Translations under genes and position numbers: made by a program
The notes under the pieces: model-generated
The model's input: only the letters and a program-made list of their open reading frames with translations
Database searches by the model: none
What the model was told of the DNA's origin: nothing
In this document: positions 47,251 through 59,157 of the stretch, one piece after another
How the letters are laid out: each line of letters starts with the position of its first letter
How positions within the stretch are numbered: position 1 is the stretch's first letter
Assembly (NCBI RefSeq): GCF_963678635.1
Contig: NC_087070.1
Location: forward strand, 23,487,419-23,551,418
DNA from: Symsagittifera roscoffensis
Taxonomy: Eukaryota > Xenacoelomorpha > Acoela > Convolutidae
DNA length: 64,000 nucleotides
Reading direction: 5' to 3'

Positions 47251-48404
47251 TCAATTTAGGTTACTAGGTGAACTATTGGTTGTTATGTTTGAAAGTGGTG
47301 TGTTAGCTTTTCTGCCCATATATGCTTCGAAGGGTGTAATTTTGATCAGTCCGTGTGGAGTTATTCTTAATGTTTTGATTATTTCTGAAACAATCAATGC
47401 AATTTTGAACGGTGTTTTTTTGTCAATTTTCATGACGCCAAGTCGTCGTTTGTATCAATCGTTCGACGACACCAATCGATCTATGGTCGTCTACCGGCGC
47501 AAACAATAATTTTATGTTGTTTGATTTACAGAAAAGTTGAAATTTTTTGAGCGCGAAACGTTTGTGCTTGATTGCACCTTAGCCGGCGAGGTACCCCATT
47601 GTTTGAAATGTATCGTTGCATAAATTTTAATGCAACGTCCGCTGTTGTGTTGGAAACTACCTTAGCCGATGGGAATTTTGACCACTTATCTACTGCCAAT
47701 AAAATTTAAGCGTCTTTATTTAGCTCGTCGGGTAGCGGTCCCGCAAAATCCAATTGGTCCTCTTCATTAGATTCAACCACTGGTTCCATTTGGAAAAAAT
47801 GTTGTTTTCCAATAGTTGGTTTTAGGTTTTTACCTTGTTGTGTGCATTCTCTACATCTTTGCGCCGTTTGTACTATGGTCTTGTGTATATGTGGAAACCA
47901 GATGTTTTAGCAGAGGTCCAGCATTGCCGCAGAACCTGTATGCGTGAGATGTAGGCTGTCCAGTACAGTCTGCCTGAGTTGTGTTGGTATGACTATACGG
48001 TCGTCGATTAGGAGCTGGTCGTCTTTCACATGTAGTCGGTTTCGGATGTTGTACCAGTTTCCGCCAAACAACAATTTGAATGCGTCCCAGTTCTGTTTCC
48101 CGACGAAGTTGACAAGCGGTCTTAAGTTCTTGTAGTTTCGTGTGGCCGCTGCAATGAAGTTAACGCCCAAAACTTTTTGGAGTTTTTTTCTATAGAGTGG
48201 TGTATCCTCTTCCTCTGTGTTTGTCTCCCTGTCTATTGTAGCGACTACTTCGTTTACGATGAGGGTGTGACTGGCTTCCAATTGAGTTGTTGTCGAAGTG
48301 GGTGGTTTGGTGTTCGATAGTAATTTTTCTTGCATGCTGGCGTTAGGATCCACGCGGCTTACGCAGTACTCATAAGTTTCCTTCGTTTCGATTGAGAGAT
48401 CCAA
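47251..48404 (-). pseudogene. unit 1 integrase, family A, broken
   Basis: Homologous to the 367-codon integrase frame of unit 2. It contains the VDDHRSIGVVERLIQ block with the catalytic Glu. The second catalytic position reads RCNQAQTF, with Asn where Ty3/gypsy integrases have Asp. Frame shifts include an 8-bp deletion near 47443 relative to unit 2. Confidence 0.7.
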
Positions 48405-48835
48405 TTGGATGATTGCGTAATTGTTGTTCGCGTAACTGGCATAATTGTTGTTTGCGTGGCTGTTGTGGAGGTTACTTTCATGACTGGAGGCGTTACCTTA
48501 CTAGATCTCTCCGTTGAATCGGTAAACACTACTTTTGAGAAGGTTGCTGGTTTTCGTTTTATGTTCTCTCTTGCGTCCTTGACGGTGTCTGGTTTTTTCT
48601 TTGACTCTGCTTGTCTTTTACATGGTGGTCTTCTATGCCAACGCGGATCAGATAGGCTCTCTTCTTTGTCAGAATCGCCTTACCATTTGTTTTTGTTCGC
48701 TAGTTCTCCTGGTGGATTTCGTTTTTCTTTTTGGTCTTTTGATATGAATTCTCCCGTAAATTCTTTCATTTGTCTTCGCATTTTTGCTGGCTCTCTTTTG
48801 CTCAATTGATTCTGGCGTTTTAGAGCGTAAGCTTA

Positions 48836-49537
48836 TTAATCTCTTGTTTTTGAATGAATTTGAAAGTGAGTTGTGAGCGAATGATTTGTTTTTAGCTTTG
48901 GATCAGGTTTGAGTCTTTGACCGCGTATGCACTGAATGTCATGATCGGAATGCGGTTGACTTGTTGGTTGGCTCAGTACTGTTCCTTTATTTTCTGCGCG
49001 TTTTTTGATCAGCCGATAAGGCGCTAGTTTCCTATTGGCTAACTGGTTTAGAATTAAGTTGTCAATCATTACAAGATTGTTAATGAATGAGTTGATTGAC
49101 GCCACAACAAATTCCTCATCGGACGTGCTGGAGGGTCTTGCAATTCCAACCGGATTTCGAGATATATAGTCAATTAATCCCATATTGCTCCTGCCAAATG
49201 TTTGATATCGAAGTTAAAAGGGGTTAATCGGTCGATCCATCTTGTGAGCCAACTTTGCCTTGTCTTGGATCTTTCACTGGCGTTTAGAGCACTGATCAAA
49301 TCTTGATGATCGGTATTTACCGTGAAAATTTTCCCGTAAAATAATATTTGAAGTGTTCAATCGCCCACACGACCCCCAGGCGTTCTAGCTCATTTACTGA
49401 GTAATTCTCTTCTAAAGAATTTAGGAATCTTGATGCGTAGGCGATGGCGACCTAACCCCTTTTTTGTGTTTTGTTCTAGGGCCGCGCCGAGGCCGTATGT
49501 AGATGCATCGCAAACAACTCGTGTGTCGAGATTTTGA
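48836..49537 (-). pseudogene. unit 1 RNase H and tether, family A
   Basis: RNase H frames (DASTYGLGAALEQN region near 49500, EHFKYYF-like near 49340) are followed by MGLIDYISRNPVG at about 49140-49183, the usual tether between RNase H and integrase in this clade. Frames are interrupted. Confidence 0.65.
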
Positions 49538-50700
49538 TCAAAATGTTTTATTTTGTGTGATTTCTGTCACCAACTTTTTAATTTTAAGAAATGCGGAATC
49601 GTGCTCCGCCGACCAATTAAGTGTTTTTTGTTTGTCTGTCTTCTTATTGTGCCAAATGTGAGATGTACCTTGTAAGATGGTGTATTGATCCCATGAAACT
49701 TTCAAGTTGTTTAATCGTTTTGGGTGTAAAAATTTTTCTATGGCGTCTCTTTTTCTTGATAGGGGGGTAGTTTTTTCACAATCTATATGAAACCCAAGCC
49801 ATTCATTTTGCTTGCATGCGAATTTACACTTATCCAATGATATTGCAAAGTTTTCCTCATCCAGTCTTCGAAGAACTTTTTCCAGTGTTTCCATATGTTT
49901 TTCTACCAATCGTTCTGTGATAATCAGAATGTCATCTAGATACGCATATGTATTTTTACAATTGGTTAGTGTCAGATCGATTGCTTTCTGTAAAAATGCC
50001 GGCATGTCGGTCAGACCGCAGAACCCAGTATGGAACTGATAAGTTCCCGGGGCATTTCCCTCCTGAGACTGAAATTACCTTGTTTTCTTGTTTTCTGATC
50101 CAAAGGGATTTGTGAATACACATATCGTAAATCAAGGGAAAGAAACACGTTTGTTCTTTGTTATCAGATTTAATCATTTGTGCGATGTTGTCGAGTAATA
50201 GATCAATATTCGGCATCTGATACTTGTTTTTGTGGAAAAATGTGTTAATTTTCTTAGAGTCTAATGCGAATTGACTGTTTGGTCCTTTTTCAGTGTTATT
50301 ACGATTGCGCTAATAAATTGTTTATCGGAACATTTTTCCAACTTTAGGATATGTTGTTGGTCGATTAGTTTATTCAGTTCTTTTTCTACTCTTTCTTGAA
50401 GTTGAATTGGAATACGTCGACCCTTTTGTTGAATTGGTGTAACGTCTGGTGTGAATTGTGTTTTCATAACATGGTTTTTTGCTTTTTCCAAGTCTAACAT
50501 TAAGGTTTGCGAAGTTTTCTTCTACCCATTGTTTGATATCTGAATTTGACGTGTTTTCTTCTGTTATACTTAGCATTTGCTTATGCTGTGGTTTTTAGGA
50601 AGTAGGTTACGACCAAGAAATATTGCTTTCTGATCGTCCACCACAAGGAGTGGGGCTGACTGGATAGTCCACCCGCCGGATTCTATCTCTAGAAGTAATC
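49538..50700 (-). pseudogene. unit 1 protease end and reverse transcriptase, family A
   Basis: VDDQKAIFLGRNLL (about 50610-50650) matches the end of a retroviral-type aspartic protease domain; its DTG active site was not found. RT fingers (TQFTPDVTPIQQKGRRIPIQ) and SLDLRYVYSQIPL-type palm sequence follow. YAYLDDILI has its catalytic YLDD at 49931-49942. NEWLGFHIDCE follows. At least three frame shifts occur, plus a roughly 26-bp deletion near 49645 relative to unit 2. Confidence 0.7.
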
Positions 50701-53216
50701 GTCCTTAGTTGATTAGTTGCATATTTTTGTAATGTCTTTGTTGATTTTCTTCTCAATCATAAAGTGCGTTGAGAAAGTCGAGTGGCCCTTTTCGGGGGAA
50801 AAATTTTTTTGATTTATGGGTTAAAGATGTACTAAAAAGGAAAGGGTTTCTATTGAAAAAACCATCTAAAAGTACTTGAGTACGAAATTCCTGAAAAGGG
50901 AATAAAAAACCATAAATAACCTATGGTCTTTTTCGGATATCTATCGTATTTGTATATAAAATCTGTTGTGATAAATGGAGGGGGTAAAAAATGAGCTGTG
51001 ATGTCTCTTGGTGATAAAAGTTACGGATGATGTACTAAATTTTTCAGTTTTACTGTTATTTCAAATTAAAGAGTTAAGATTTGTTGTGAAATTACTTGGA
51101 TTTTCTTTTCTTGAATATCTTTGTGAATATCGTGTCTATATTGTAGTCTGTGTAGGCCCAATTACGGAGTCTATTGCTATCGAGGTATTGACCAAAATGA
51201 AGATGGGGTGGTCCAAAAGAGTTCCAATCTAAGCGTAAAGGTACACTTGTACGTTGTATTTCACCGTAACTCTAGTTTGAGTGACTTATAAAGTTTGTGT
51301 GGAATGTAGTTGGTGATGTTTGACCTGAGATTGAAAGTGTTGATGGCAATGTTTCTGGTGGTGATAAACAAGTATCTGAAGAAAGTTCTACTGGGTCCTT
51401 TACAAGTTTGGGTTCGCCATAGGGAAATGTTTGAGTCATTCAATAAGGAAGTCTTTGTGATGATGTGGGAAGATTGAAAGAATATCACGATTTTGTTCAG
51501 AAGTAGGCGTTGAACCTAAACAATTGGATGGAATATTTGGTGTGTTTTGTTGGGAAATAATTTGAAGCGGTAGGGGGCTGCTTTGATTTTTACTATGAGA
51601 AAGATGTAGAGGGGTTGATGATAGCGATGAAGGGATAATATATTGATTTCATGATGTTGTTGAGTTTCTATTTTGTCGGTGGCGAATAAATTTTTGGTTG
51701 ATTGTACTTTTTAAGAATTGATTTTTACTTGAATGTCTTGTTCTGTTAAAATCTTGAAGTAATGAGGGGTATGTATTATGTTTTGGTTCCTACTTTGGCT
51801 CCTTTATAGATGCTTGAGGAATGGCTGGTATTAGTGTTCACATAATGATAAATGTCTTTCTTCAAAGTTGTAGTGATTTTCTACATATGAAATACGAGAA
51901 GATGATTGGGGTTGTTTTGTTTGACTTAATGTAGGGTTGTTGGGGTGTCCTGGGGTGGGTTGCTTCGTGGGTAATCCTAAATATGTTTGGATTAGCAGGT
52001 TTGAAACATATGTTTTATTTAAGTCTGTGTTCTTTATTATGTTCTCCTGCAAAAATGATAATTAAAACTGTTGCTAGTACAAAAGCTATCGTTGTTTCTT
52101 CATGCATTTATAAATTGTCAGAAATAGAGAAGCTAGAAAGGTTGGAAAAAATTATGAAAAATTTCAAAATAACTTTTCTATTCAATAAATTTCGAAAAAC
52201 TTATGGAATTATCAAGTTTCGTACCTGATTAGGTGATCAATGGTTTTGGAGAGAGAAAGATAGATGGGATGAGGGAATAGAAAACGATAAACTGGCTTAA
52301 AAAGGTTGGAAAATGAGGAGTTCTAGAAAATCGGCTACGAAAAAATACAAAGCTGAAAAAAGTTTGAAAGGGGTGGAAGAAAAATCGAAATGAACTTTTT
52401 ATTTTGTGTAATTGTGTTGGAATGAAGCACTTAAAAAGTAGTTTGATTTTGCCGAACATTTTTTTTGGAGTTGAAATCAAGTGGGGTCGGGTTGTTTTTT
52501 GAATTTTGACGCTTGGGTTGTGTATGAAGAGTTTATGGTGAAAGGAAGTCTGGGTGTTTAGGCATTATTTTTCTCTCTACTGTTTTGATTTGTGTGTTAT
52601 GATTAGGGGTTTTTGGGAGTTAGAATGTACTTAGGCCAAATGATTAGAATAAAATTTCCTTTAGGCTTATTTAACCTGGTTAAAGTTGTTTAACTTCGAT
52701 ATATAAACTGAGACAACTTTGTTGATTTTTGTATTGATTGATTAAAGAGGTATGAATTTTTATACGATATTTAATTAAGTTTTCAAATACGAGGGTTGAG
52801 CTTGATTTTGACCTGAATGTCTTTGGGCCATAAATATAGATCTTGTTCAAACTGAAGATGTATCGGCTAAGAATAGTGCTGGTGTTTAAAGTAAAATGAG
52901 ATGATTTCAAACCATTTTGATTGGCTGATTTTGAACTAGTTGTTTCGAGAGAGAAAATGAATGTTCCTAATGAAGAATTTCTTTCAGTTTATAATAAAAA
53001 GTTATTGATATCGTTAAATAATCGTAGGGTTTCTGAATTTTACTTTCTTTAAAATTTTAGTTTGTGGAATAAAAATTTTCCATTTTTATCTTGATTGATT
53101 TTTGAGGCGAGTTGATTTTTCTTCGATTTCGTGTATGATTAAGAATTTTTTTGTAGTTTACGATATATTCTTGGTTACTGTTGAATTTGGAGGTTTTTCT
53201 GATAATTCGTTTTGAG
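50701..53216 (-). other. unit 1 AT-rich segment between B integrase and A protease
   Basis: Short minus-strand frames (51261-51488, 51831-52052, 52229-52480, 52680-52910) are Ser/Thr/Pro/Asn-rich. They are repeated in unit 2 but broken in both. This is where gag of family A or an env-like gene of family B would fall. Neither was recognised. Confidence 0.35.
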
Positions 53217-54727
53217 TTATATCGGTTGATTATGGTAAATAACAAAAGTCTGTTGTTTTTTTTGGTCATTACTTTCTGTTATTTTGTCAAAAATATGTAG
53301 CCCTGTAAAGGAATACAATTGTGTTAGTTCACGAAGGGCATATTCTTTCGGGTAGTATGGTAGCAGGTTGTTTTTATGTTGTACGATCCCTTTTTGGCTG
53401 TGATCTATGAGTTTATATGTTACGTCGGCAAGCTTTTCTATAATTTGATATGGTTCTTTTCGAATAGGTAGTAGCTTTTTTGAAATTCCTTTTGGAGTCA
53501 TAAAGTTGGAACTAAAACAAATCTAACAATCTATTTGCATTTTTCTGATATATTTCATAGCGTTTCTTTTTTCTATTGAAAATCCATTCTGTATGATTTC
53601 CACGGGCTAACTTCAATAATTGTGGCTGATGAAAATGATCTTCAACATGAGTATGTAGTGGTAGGTTATAAGAAATTCAATTTTGATTTAGTTGACAGTA
53701 ACTTTTGTGTTTTTTGAGGATTTCGCCCTGAACATTATAGACTTGCGTGGTTTTTGGTTAAAAAGCATTTCATCTAGTGATAGTCCCAAAGTTGTGGTAA
53801 ACTGAGAACTATATGTCAATGGAAATAATTTTACGTGTGTTGAACATTCGGTGTTTTTTTTTGTTTCCATTTGTAATACCTTGAAAGGGTTCTTGCAGGG
53901 ATCGGCTCGCGACTAGCTTGTTTATCCATGGGGAATATGATGTTCTTGGTTTATATTTTATTTGGGAAAGTTGACTTGAGGTAATTGTTTCGTTGTTTAT
54001 GAATTCTCTTCCACTATCTGTAACTATCCAGTGTTCATATATTGTCGTGTAAGCATAATGAGCGTTACAATTGGGTACAGGGTTAACGACTTCATAGTGG
54101 TTAAATGCATCTACTAAAAGATTATGTATGAATTTCCTTCTGAGAAGGGGGATACAAGGAGTTTGGTTACAAATGAGATTCTATGATTGAAATATATTAA
54201 TTGTCCTTTAAAGTTTTGTTTTTCTGCTATTTGCTCCTGGTATGGGACAGGTTTGTTTTTTTGAAATGTAATGCAATCATTGCATAGTTCTTTTATCCAA
54301 ATTGATGCGCTTGGGAAATAAAAAGGTTGAGTGAATTTTGAGTTTTTCTGATGTTGCATTTCCTTTTGTATGGAAAGAAAATGAATATGAAATGCGACTA
54401 TTATAAGGCTTAGTGGTAGACAAGGAACTTTCGTGTCTTGGTGATGGTGTTCTAAAATGTCAGTATTTTCGTTTTCTGTTGTAATAAAAAATTTTCGAAA
54501 GTTTTCCAAGTTGGTGAGTTTGGAAAATAAAAATGCTGAGTGAAATTTGAATATGTTTTTTCTGAAGTTGCATGTCGTTTTGTATGCAAGAAATGTGAAG
54601 CATGAAATGCGTGTACTGTTAAGCTTAGAAGAAGACATTGTACTTTCATGTCTTGGTGATGGTATTCCAAAATGTCAGTATTTTCATTTTTTCTTTTATC
54701 GTTGAATTTTCTAAAAATCGGAATCAT
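53217..54727 (-). pseudogene. unit 1 second integrase, family B, broken
   Basis: Minus-strand pieces in order. First is a zinc-binding region with CNDC (about 54260-54290). The core follows with LLVDAFNHYEVVNPVPNCNA (about 54070-54120), VTDSGREFI and PWINKLVASRSLQ, where catalytic Glu is replaced by Ala. Next is TTLGLSLDEMLFNQKPRKSI (about 53730-53800). Last is a GPY/F-type end, EPYQIIEKLADVTYKLIDHS then HKNNLLPYYP (53330-53470). It differs from integrase A throughout and is a distinct Ty3/gypsy lineage. Confidence 0.7.
54312..54700 (-). repeat. ~215-bp direct duplication inside B integrase
   Basis: GTGATGGT(G/A)TTC followed by (T/C)AAAATGTCAGTATTTTC occurs at 54441 and 54656, with matching flanks including AATAAAAA(G/T)G(T/C)TGAGTGAA. 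It duplicates the zinc-binding region. Confidence 0.7.
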
Positions 54728-54858
54728 GTTTTATTTCCTTATAATGTGATACCGGCTTTAATGGGTTTTGCTGGCATTTACGCCAAATTTCAGGTTGCTG
54801 GGCGACAAGGTCAAAAAGGTGATGTTTTTTTTTAATAACTGAAGTGTCAATTTTTCTG

Positions 54859-55272
54859 TGTTGGAGAATTTTTTGTCCAATGTTTCCGTTTAGTTTTACA
54901 AAAAAATTTTGGAAGATTTTTTTTCTTCTCTATTTGTATTGGGGCCGGGGTCTTGCATATCGAAAATTATCTTCCGGGTTTTTATGTCGAAACATTTTCC
55001 GTATTCGACAACAACTTCTGAATATTGTTGTCATACCCGTTGGTATTCTCGATGTTAAATACTGAATCCGAACGGATTGGCTAGGTAACTCTGTAGGACA
55101 ACTGAAAGAGTAAATAAAAGAACTGATTCTTAAAACAGTTTATTTCGTTTCTGATGCCAATTCCTTAAACTTTATGTTTAGCCTTGTCTTTCAAAGTCAC
55201 TTCACCAGCTCAACGCAGTGAGCTTAATAAATAACTATATATACTATCAATTGCCAATCCAGTCGGTTGACA
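54859..55272 (-). mobile_element. middle LTR shared by units 1 and 2
   Basis: Begins on minus TGTCAACCGACTGGATTGGC and ends near TCCAACA (about 414 bp). It lies directly between the tail of unit 2 and the start of unit 1, so it serves as 3' LTR of one and 5' LTR of the other. No convincing tRNA primer-binding site was seen after it. Confidence 0.75.
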
Positions 55273-55283
55273 CTCCCCCTCTC
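55273..55283 (-). promoter_or_regulatory. polypurine tract of unit 2
   Basis: Minus-strand GAGAGGGGGAG immediately before the TGTCAACC start of the LTR. Confidence 0.75.
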
Positions 55284-55373
55284 AATAATAAATGAATATG
55301 TATATATCAAATTGAGTTTTACATCCCCTTAGGACCTGAGTTCTTAAGTCCCCGTGGGACTGAGATGAGTTGG

Positions 55374-56192
55374 TTAAAGTTTTTCTGCTGTTATCTGTTC
55401 CTCTTTGTTTGCCTTCTCTTGGTGCTCTTCGAAATTTGATTCCTCCACATTATGTACGTTCATCTTCGATAGTACTTCTAGATTGTCAGTTGATTTTTCA
55501 GGAGTTTCCGCGGGAGATACCAGATCTACTATTTGAGTCGTGCTGGTTTGCTCTTTTGGACGTATCGCGTCCAGGAATGTTAGGCAGGCTTGGTATTCCG
55601 GAGATTTTTCCTGGAAACACCAGGTTCTTAGACTTGGTGGCGTCTGATCTGGTGTTTTCATATTTTGGCTCCTTGTTTGTTTATCTGAAGGTGAGTCTAT
55701 GGAGAATTTCTTGATTGGTGATTGTAGAGTGTCCTCTACTGTATTTATGGGAATTGGGTTTCCCAATGCGCCAGCAAGTGTTGGTTGTCTGGCCCTATTC
55801 GATCTGCGTGTTGGTTTTACTTGTTTAGATTGCTGTTGTTTCGACTCTGGGGTTGCATTTTGATTAGCCCTCTTGGGTGATGGGGCTAGGTTTTCCGAGG
55901 TGGAAGATCCCGAATCAGTTGTTGAGCCTGATGTGTCCGCACTCTTTTTCTCTCGTCTCAGATCCGATTGGAACTCCATCCCTCGTGTCGGCGTTTTAGG
56001 AGTCGGTCATCCCTCGGTTCTTTTCCCCGTTGCTTTTCGTTTTGTTGGGCTATTTTTTTGTTCTTTACGTGTCAGCTTCACGGGTAGGCCTGAGGCGTCT
56101 TCTTTAAACATCGGGTGTCGTGGAGCACTCGGGTTTTCGATATCTAAAAAACCTAAACAAGGTCCAGTTCTCCGAGCGGACTTATATGACAC
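55374..56192 (-). pseudogene. unit 2 pol C-terminal tail
   Basis: YKSARRTGPCLGFLDIENPS (from 56192) leads, after one frame change near 56000, into an uninterrupted 201-codon Ser/Gln/Lys-rich frame (55979-55374) ending at a stop about 90 bp before the polypurine tract. No zinc knuckle, chromodomain or membrane segment was seen. Function unknown. Confidence 0.6.
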
Positions 56193-56325
56193 GTAATCAC
56201 TGAGCGTCGACGGGCGACATGGACCATGAATTAAGGGGTTAGGTACGAATGCAAAACCACTGTTTCTTAGTAGCAGTGGTTGTTTTCCTTTCGTTTGAAC
56301 CCACGCCGTATGTGGTATGTGGAGG

Positions 56326-56784
56326 TTAGGATTTTCCCATCAATCGTTTGTTTTTTTGTTCAAAAATTTTTGGATCTTTCACCTTCGTAGCCAATCTAAT
56401 TGTTTTTCTTGCTACTTGTTCCACCTTCTTTTTTATTATAGGATCAGTTTGTTGTTGTATCCCTTTATATCTTAAGTATAATCTTTTTTCTAGTGCCACC
56501 GCTTTTCTAGTTTTCACACCTGTTGTGATGTGTGGTCGATTGTCCACAATTCCAGTGTTTTCTGCAACGATTGGTTCTGATATTCTTCGTTTGATGCACA
56601 GTTCGTCCTCTGACCATTTCTGTAGGTCGTGTATTTGCGGGTGAGTCAGAATTTTCCGATCTAAACAAGCGTATTTAGCGTTCTCCCAATTTAGGTTACT
56701 AGGTGAACTATTGGTTGTTATGTTTGAAAGTGGTGTGTTAGCTTTCCTGCCCATATGTGCTTCGAAAGGTGTAATTTTGATCAC
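56326..56784 (-). pseudogene. unit 2 integrase C-terminal region
   Basis: 152 codons continue the integrase (ITPFEAHMGRKANTPLSNIT, the region that follows the core in this clade) into a basic helical stretch. It is separated from the core frame by a shift near 56820. Confidence 0.65.
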
Positions 56785-56852
56785 TCCGTGTGGAGTTATT
56801 CTTAAAGTTTTGATTATTTCTGAAACACTCGATGCAATTTTGAACCGTGTTT

Positions 56853-57956
56853 TTAGTCAATTTTCATGACGCCAAGTCGTCGTTTTAAGGTTTGTATCAA
56901 TCGTTCGACGACACCAATGGATCTATGGTCGTCTACCGGCGCAAACAATAATTTTATGTTGTTTGATTTACAGAATAATTGAAATGTTTTAGCGCGAAAC
57001 GTTTGTGCTTGATTGCACCTTAGCCGGCGAGGTACCCCATTGTTTGAAATGTATCGTTGCATAAATTTTAATGCAACGTCCGCTGTTGTGTTGGAAACTA
57101 CCTTAGCCGATGGGAATTTTGACCACTTATCTACTGCCACTAAAATGTAAGCGCCTTTATTTAGCTCGTTGGGCAGCGGTCCCGCAAAATCCAATTGGTC
57201 CTCTTCATTCGGTTCAACCACTGGTTCCATTTGGAAAGAATGTTGTTTACCAATCGTTGGTTTTAGGTTTTTACCTTGTTGTGTGCATTCTCTACATATT
57301 TGCGCCGTTTGTACTATGGTCATGTGTATATGTGGAAACCAGATGTTTTGGCAGAGGTCCAGCATGGCCGCAAAACCTGTATGCGTGAGATGTAGGCTGT
57401 CCAGTACAGTCTGCCTGAGTTTTATTGGTAGGACTATACGGTCGTCGATTAGGAGCTGGTCGTCTTTCACTTGTAGTCGGTTTCGGATGTTGTACCAGTA
57501 TCCGCCAAACAACAATTTGGTTGCGTCCCAGTCCCGTTTCCGGACGAAGTTGACAAGCGGTCTTAAGTTCTTGTACTTTCGTGTGGGCGCTGCGATGAAG
57601 TTAACGACCCAAATTTTTTGGAGTTTTCTTCTATAGAGTGGTGTATCCTCTTCCTCTGTGTTTGTCTCCCTGTCTATTGTAGCGACTACTTCGTTTACGA
57701 TGAGGTTGTGACTGGCTTCCAATTGAGTTGTTGTCATAGTGGGTAGTGTGGTGTTCGGTAGTAAATCTTTTTGCATGCTGGCGTTAGGATCCACGCGGCT
57801 TACGCAGTACTCCTTCGTTTCCTTCGTTTCGATTGAGAGATCCAATTGGATGATTGCGTTAACTGGCATAATTGTTGTTTGCGTGGCTGTTGTGGAGGTT
57901 ACTTTCATGACTGGAGGCGTTACCTTACTAGATCTCTCCGTTGAATCTGTAAGCAC
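56853..57956 (-). pseudogene. unit 2 integrase, family A, catalytic Asp changed
   Basis: A 367-codon frame. The N-terminal linker is followed by an HHCC zinc domain (HLTHTGFAAMLDLC...CREC, residues about 190-230). The core starts with QLDFAGPLPNE (first Asp). The second catalytic position is RCNQAQTF with Asn for Asp. The third is in DDHRSIGVVERLIQTLKRR (Glu). The frame then shifts. The Asn substitution predicts loss of integrase activity. The first ATG is not the natural start, as the protein is part of pol. Confidence 0.75.
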
Positions 57957-58549
57957 TACTTTTGAGAAGGTTGCTGGTTTTCGTTTTATGTTCTCTCTTG
58001 CGTCCTTGACGGTGTCTGGTTTTTTCTTTTACTCTGCTTGTCTTTTGCTTGGTGATCTTCTATGCCAACGCGGATCAGATAGGCTCTCTTCTTTGTCAGA
58101 ATCGCCTTACCATTTGTTTTTGTTCGCTAGTTCTCCTGGTGGACTTCGTTCTTCTTTTTGGTCTTTTGATATGAATCCTCCCGTAAATTCTTCCATTTAC
58201 AGGAGGATTTGTCTTCGCATTTTTGTTGGCTCTTTTTCGCTCAATTGATCCTGGCGTTTTAGAGCGTAAGCTTATTAATCTCTTGTTTTTGAATGAATTT
58301 GAAAGTGAGTTGTGAGCGAATGATTTGTTTTTAGCTTTGGATCAGGTTTGAGTCTTTAACCGCTTATGCAATGAATGTCATGATCGGAATGCGGTTGACT
58401 TGTTGGTTGGCTCAGTACTGACCCTTTATTTTCAGCGCGTTTTTTGATCAGCCGATAAGGCGCTAGTTTCCTATTGGCTTACTGGTTTAGAATTAAGTTG
58501 TCAATCATTTCAAGATTGTTAATGAATGAGTTGATTGACGCCACAACAA

Positions 58550-59157
58550 ATTCTTCATCGGACGTGCTGGAGGGTCTTGCAGTTCCAACCGGATTTCGAG
58601 ATATATAGTCAATTAATCCCATATTGCTCCTGCCAAATGTTTGATATCGAAGTTAAAAGGGGTTAATCGGTCGATCCATCTTGTGAGCCAACTTTGCCTT
58701 GTCTTGGATCTTTCACTGGCGTTTAGAGCACTGATGAAATCTTGATGATTGGTATTTAACGTGAAAATTTTCCCGTAAAATAATATTTGAAGTGTTCAAT
58801 CGCCCCAACGACCCCCAGGAGTTCTAGCTCATTTACTGAGTAATTTTCTTCTAAAGAATTTAGGAATCTTGATGCGTAAGCGATTGCTACCTACCCCTCT
58901 TTTGTGTTTTGTTCTAGGGCCGCGCCGAGGCCGTATGTAGATGCATCGCAAACAACTCGTGTGTCGAGATTTTGATCAAAATGTTTATTTTGTGTGATTT
59001 CTGTCACCAGCTTTTTAATTTTAAGAAATGCGGAATCGTGCTCCGCCGACCAATTAAGTGTTTTTTGTTTGTCTGTCTTCTTAAGTAGGGGACGAAGTGC
59101 TGCTGCGGCATGTGCCAATTGTGGGATGTACCTTGTAAGATGGTGTATTGATCCCAT
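58550..59157 (-). pseudogene. unit 2 RNase H and tether, family A
   Basis: PQLAHAAAALRPLLKKTDKQ leads into VVCDASTYGLGAALEQNTKE (RNase H start), then in a shifted frame to [12 protein letters not shown] and EHFKYYF-like blocks (about 58700-58860) and the DYISKSG-like tether near 58600. Confidence 0.65.

Larger units (their letters stand above)
45399..55272 (-). mobile_element. LTR retrotransposon tandem unit 1 (chimeric Ty3/gypsy)
   Basis: Bounded by matching LTRs at both ends. In transcription order: LTR, family-B integrase remnant (54.7-53.2 kb), AT-rich segment (53.2-50.8), then family-A protease end, reverse transcriptase, RNase H, integrase and C-terminal tail (50.7-45.9), polypurine tract, LTR. 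Numerous frameshifts make it inactive. It is nearly colinear with unit 2 at an offset of about 9.45 kb. Confidence 0.75.

Noticed and set aside
45920-58248. Plus-strand frames of 100-170 codons (for example 45920-46270, 55370-55714, 57169-57636, 57739-58248)
   Set aside because: Antisense shadows of the minus-strand pol genes, which carry the recognisable domains.
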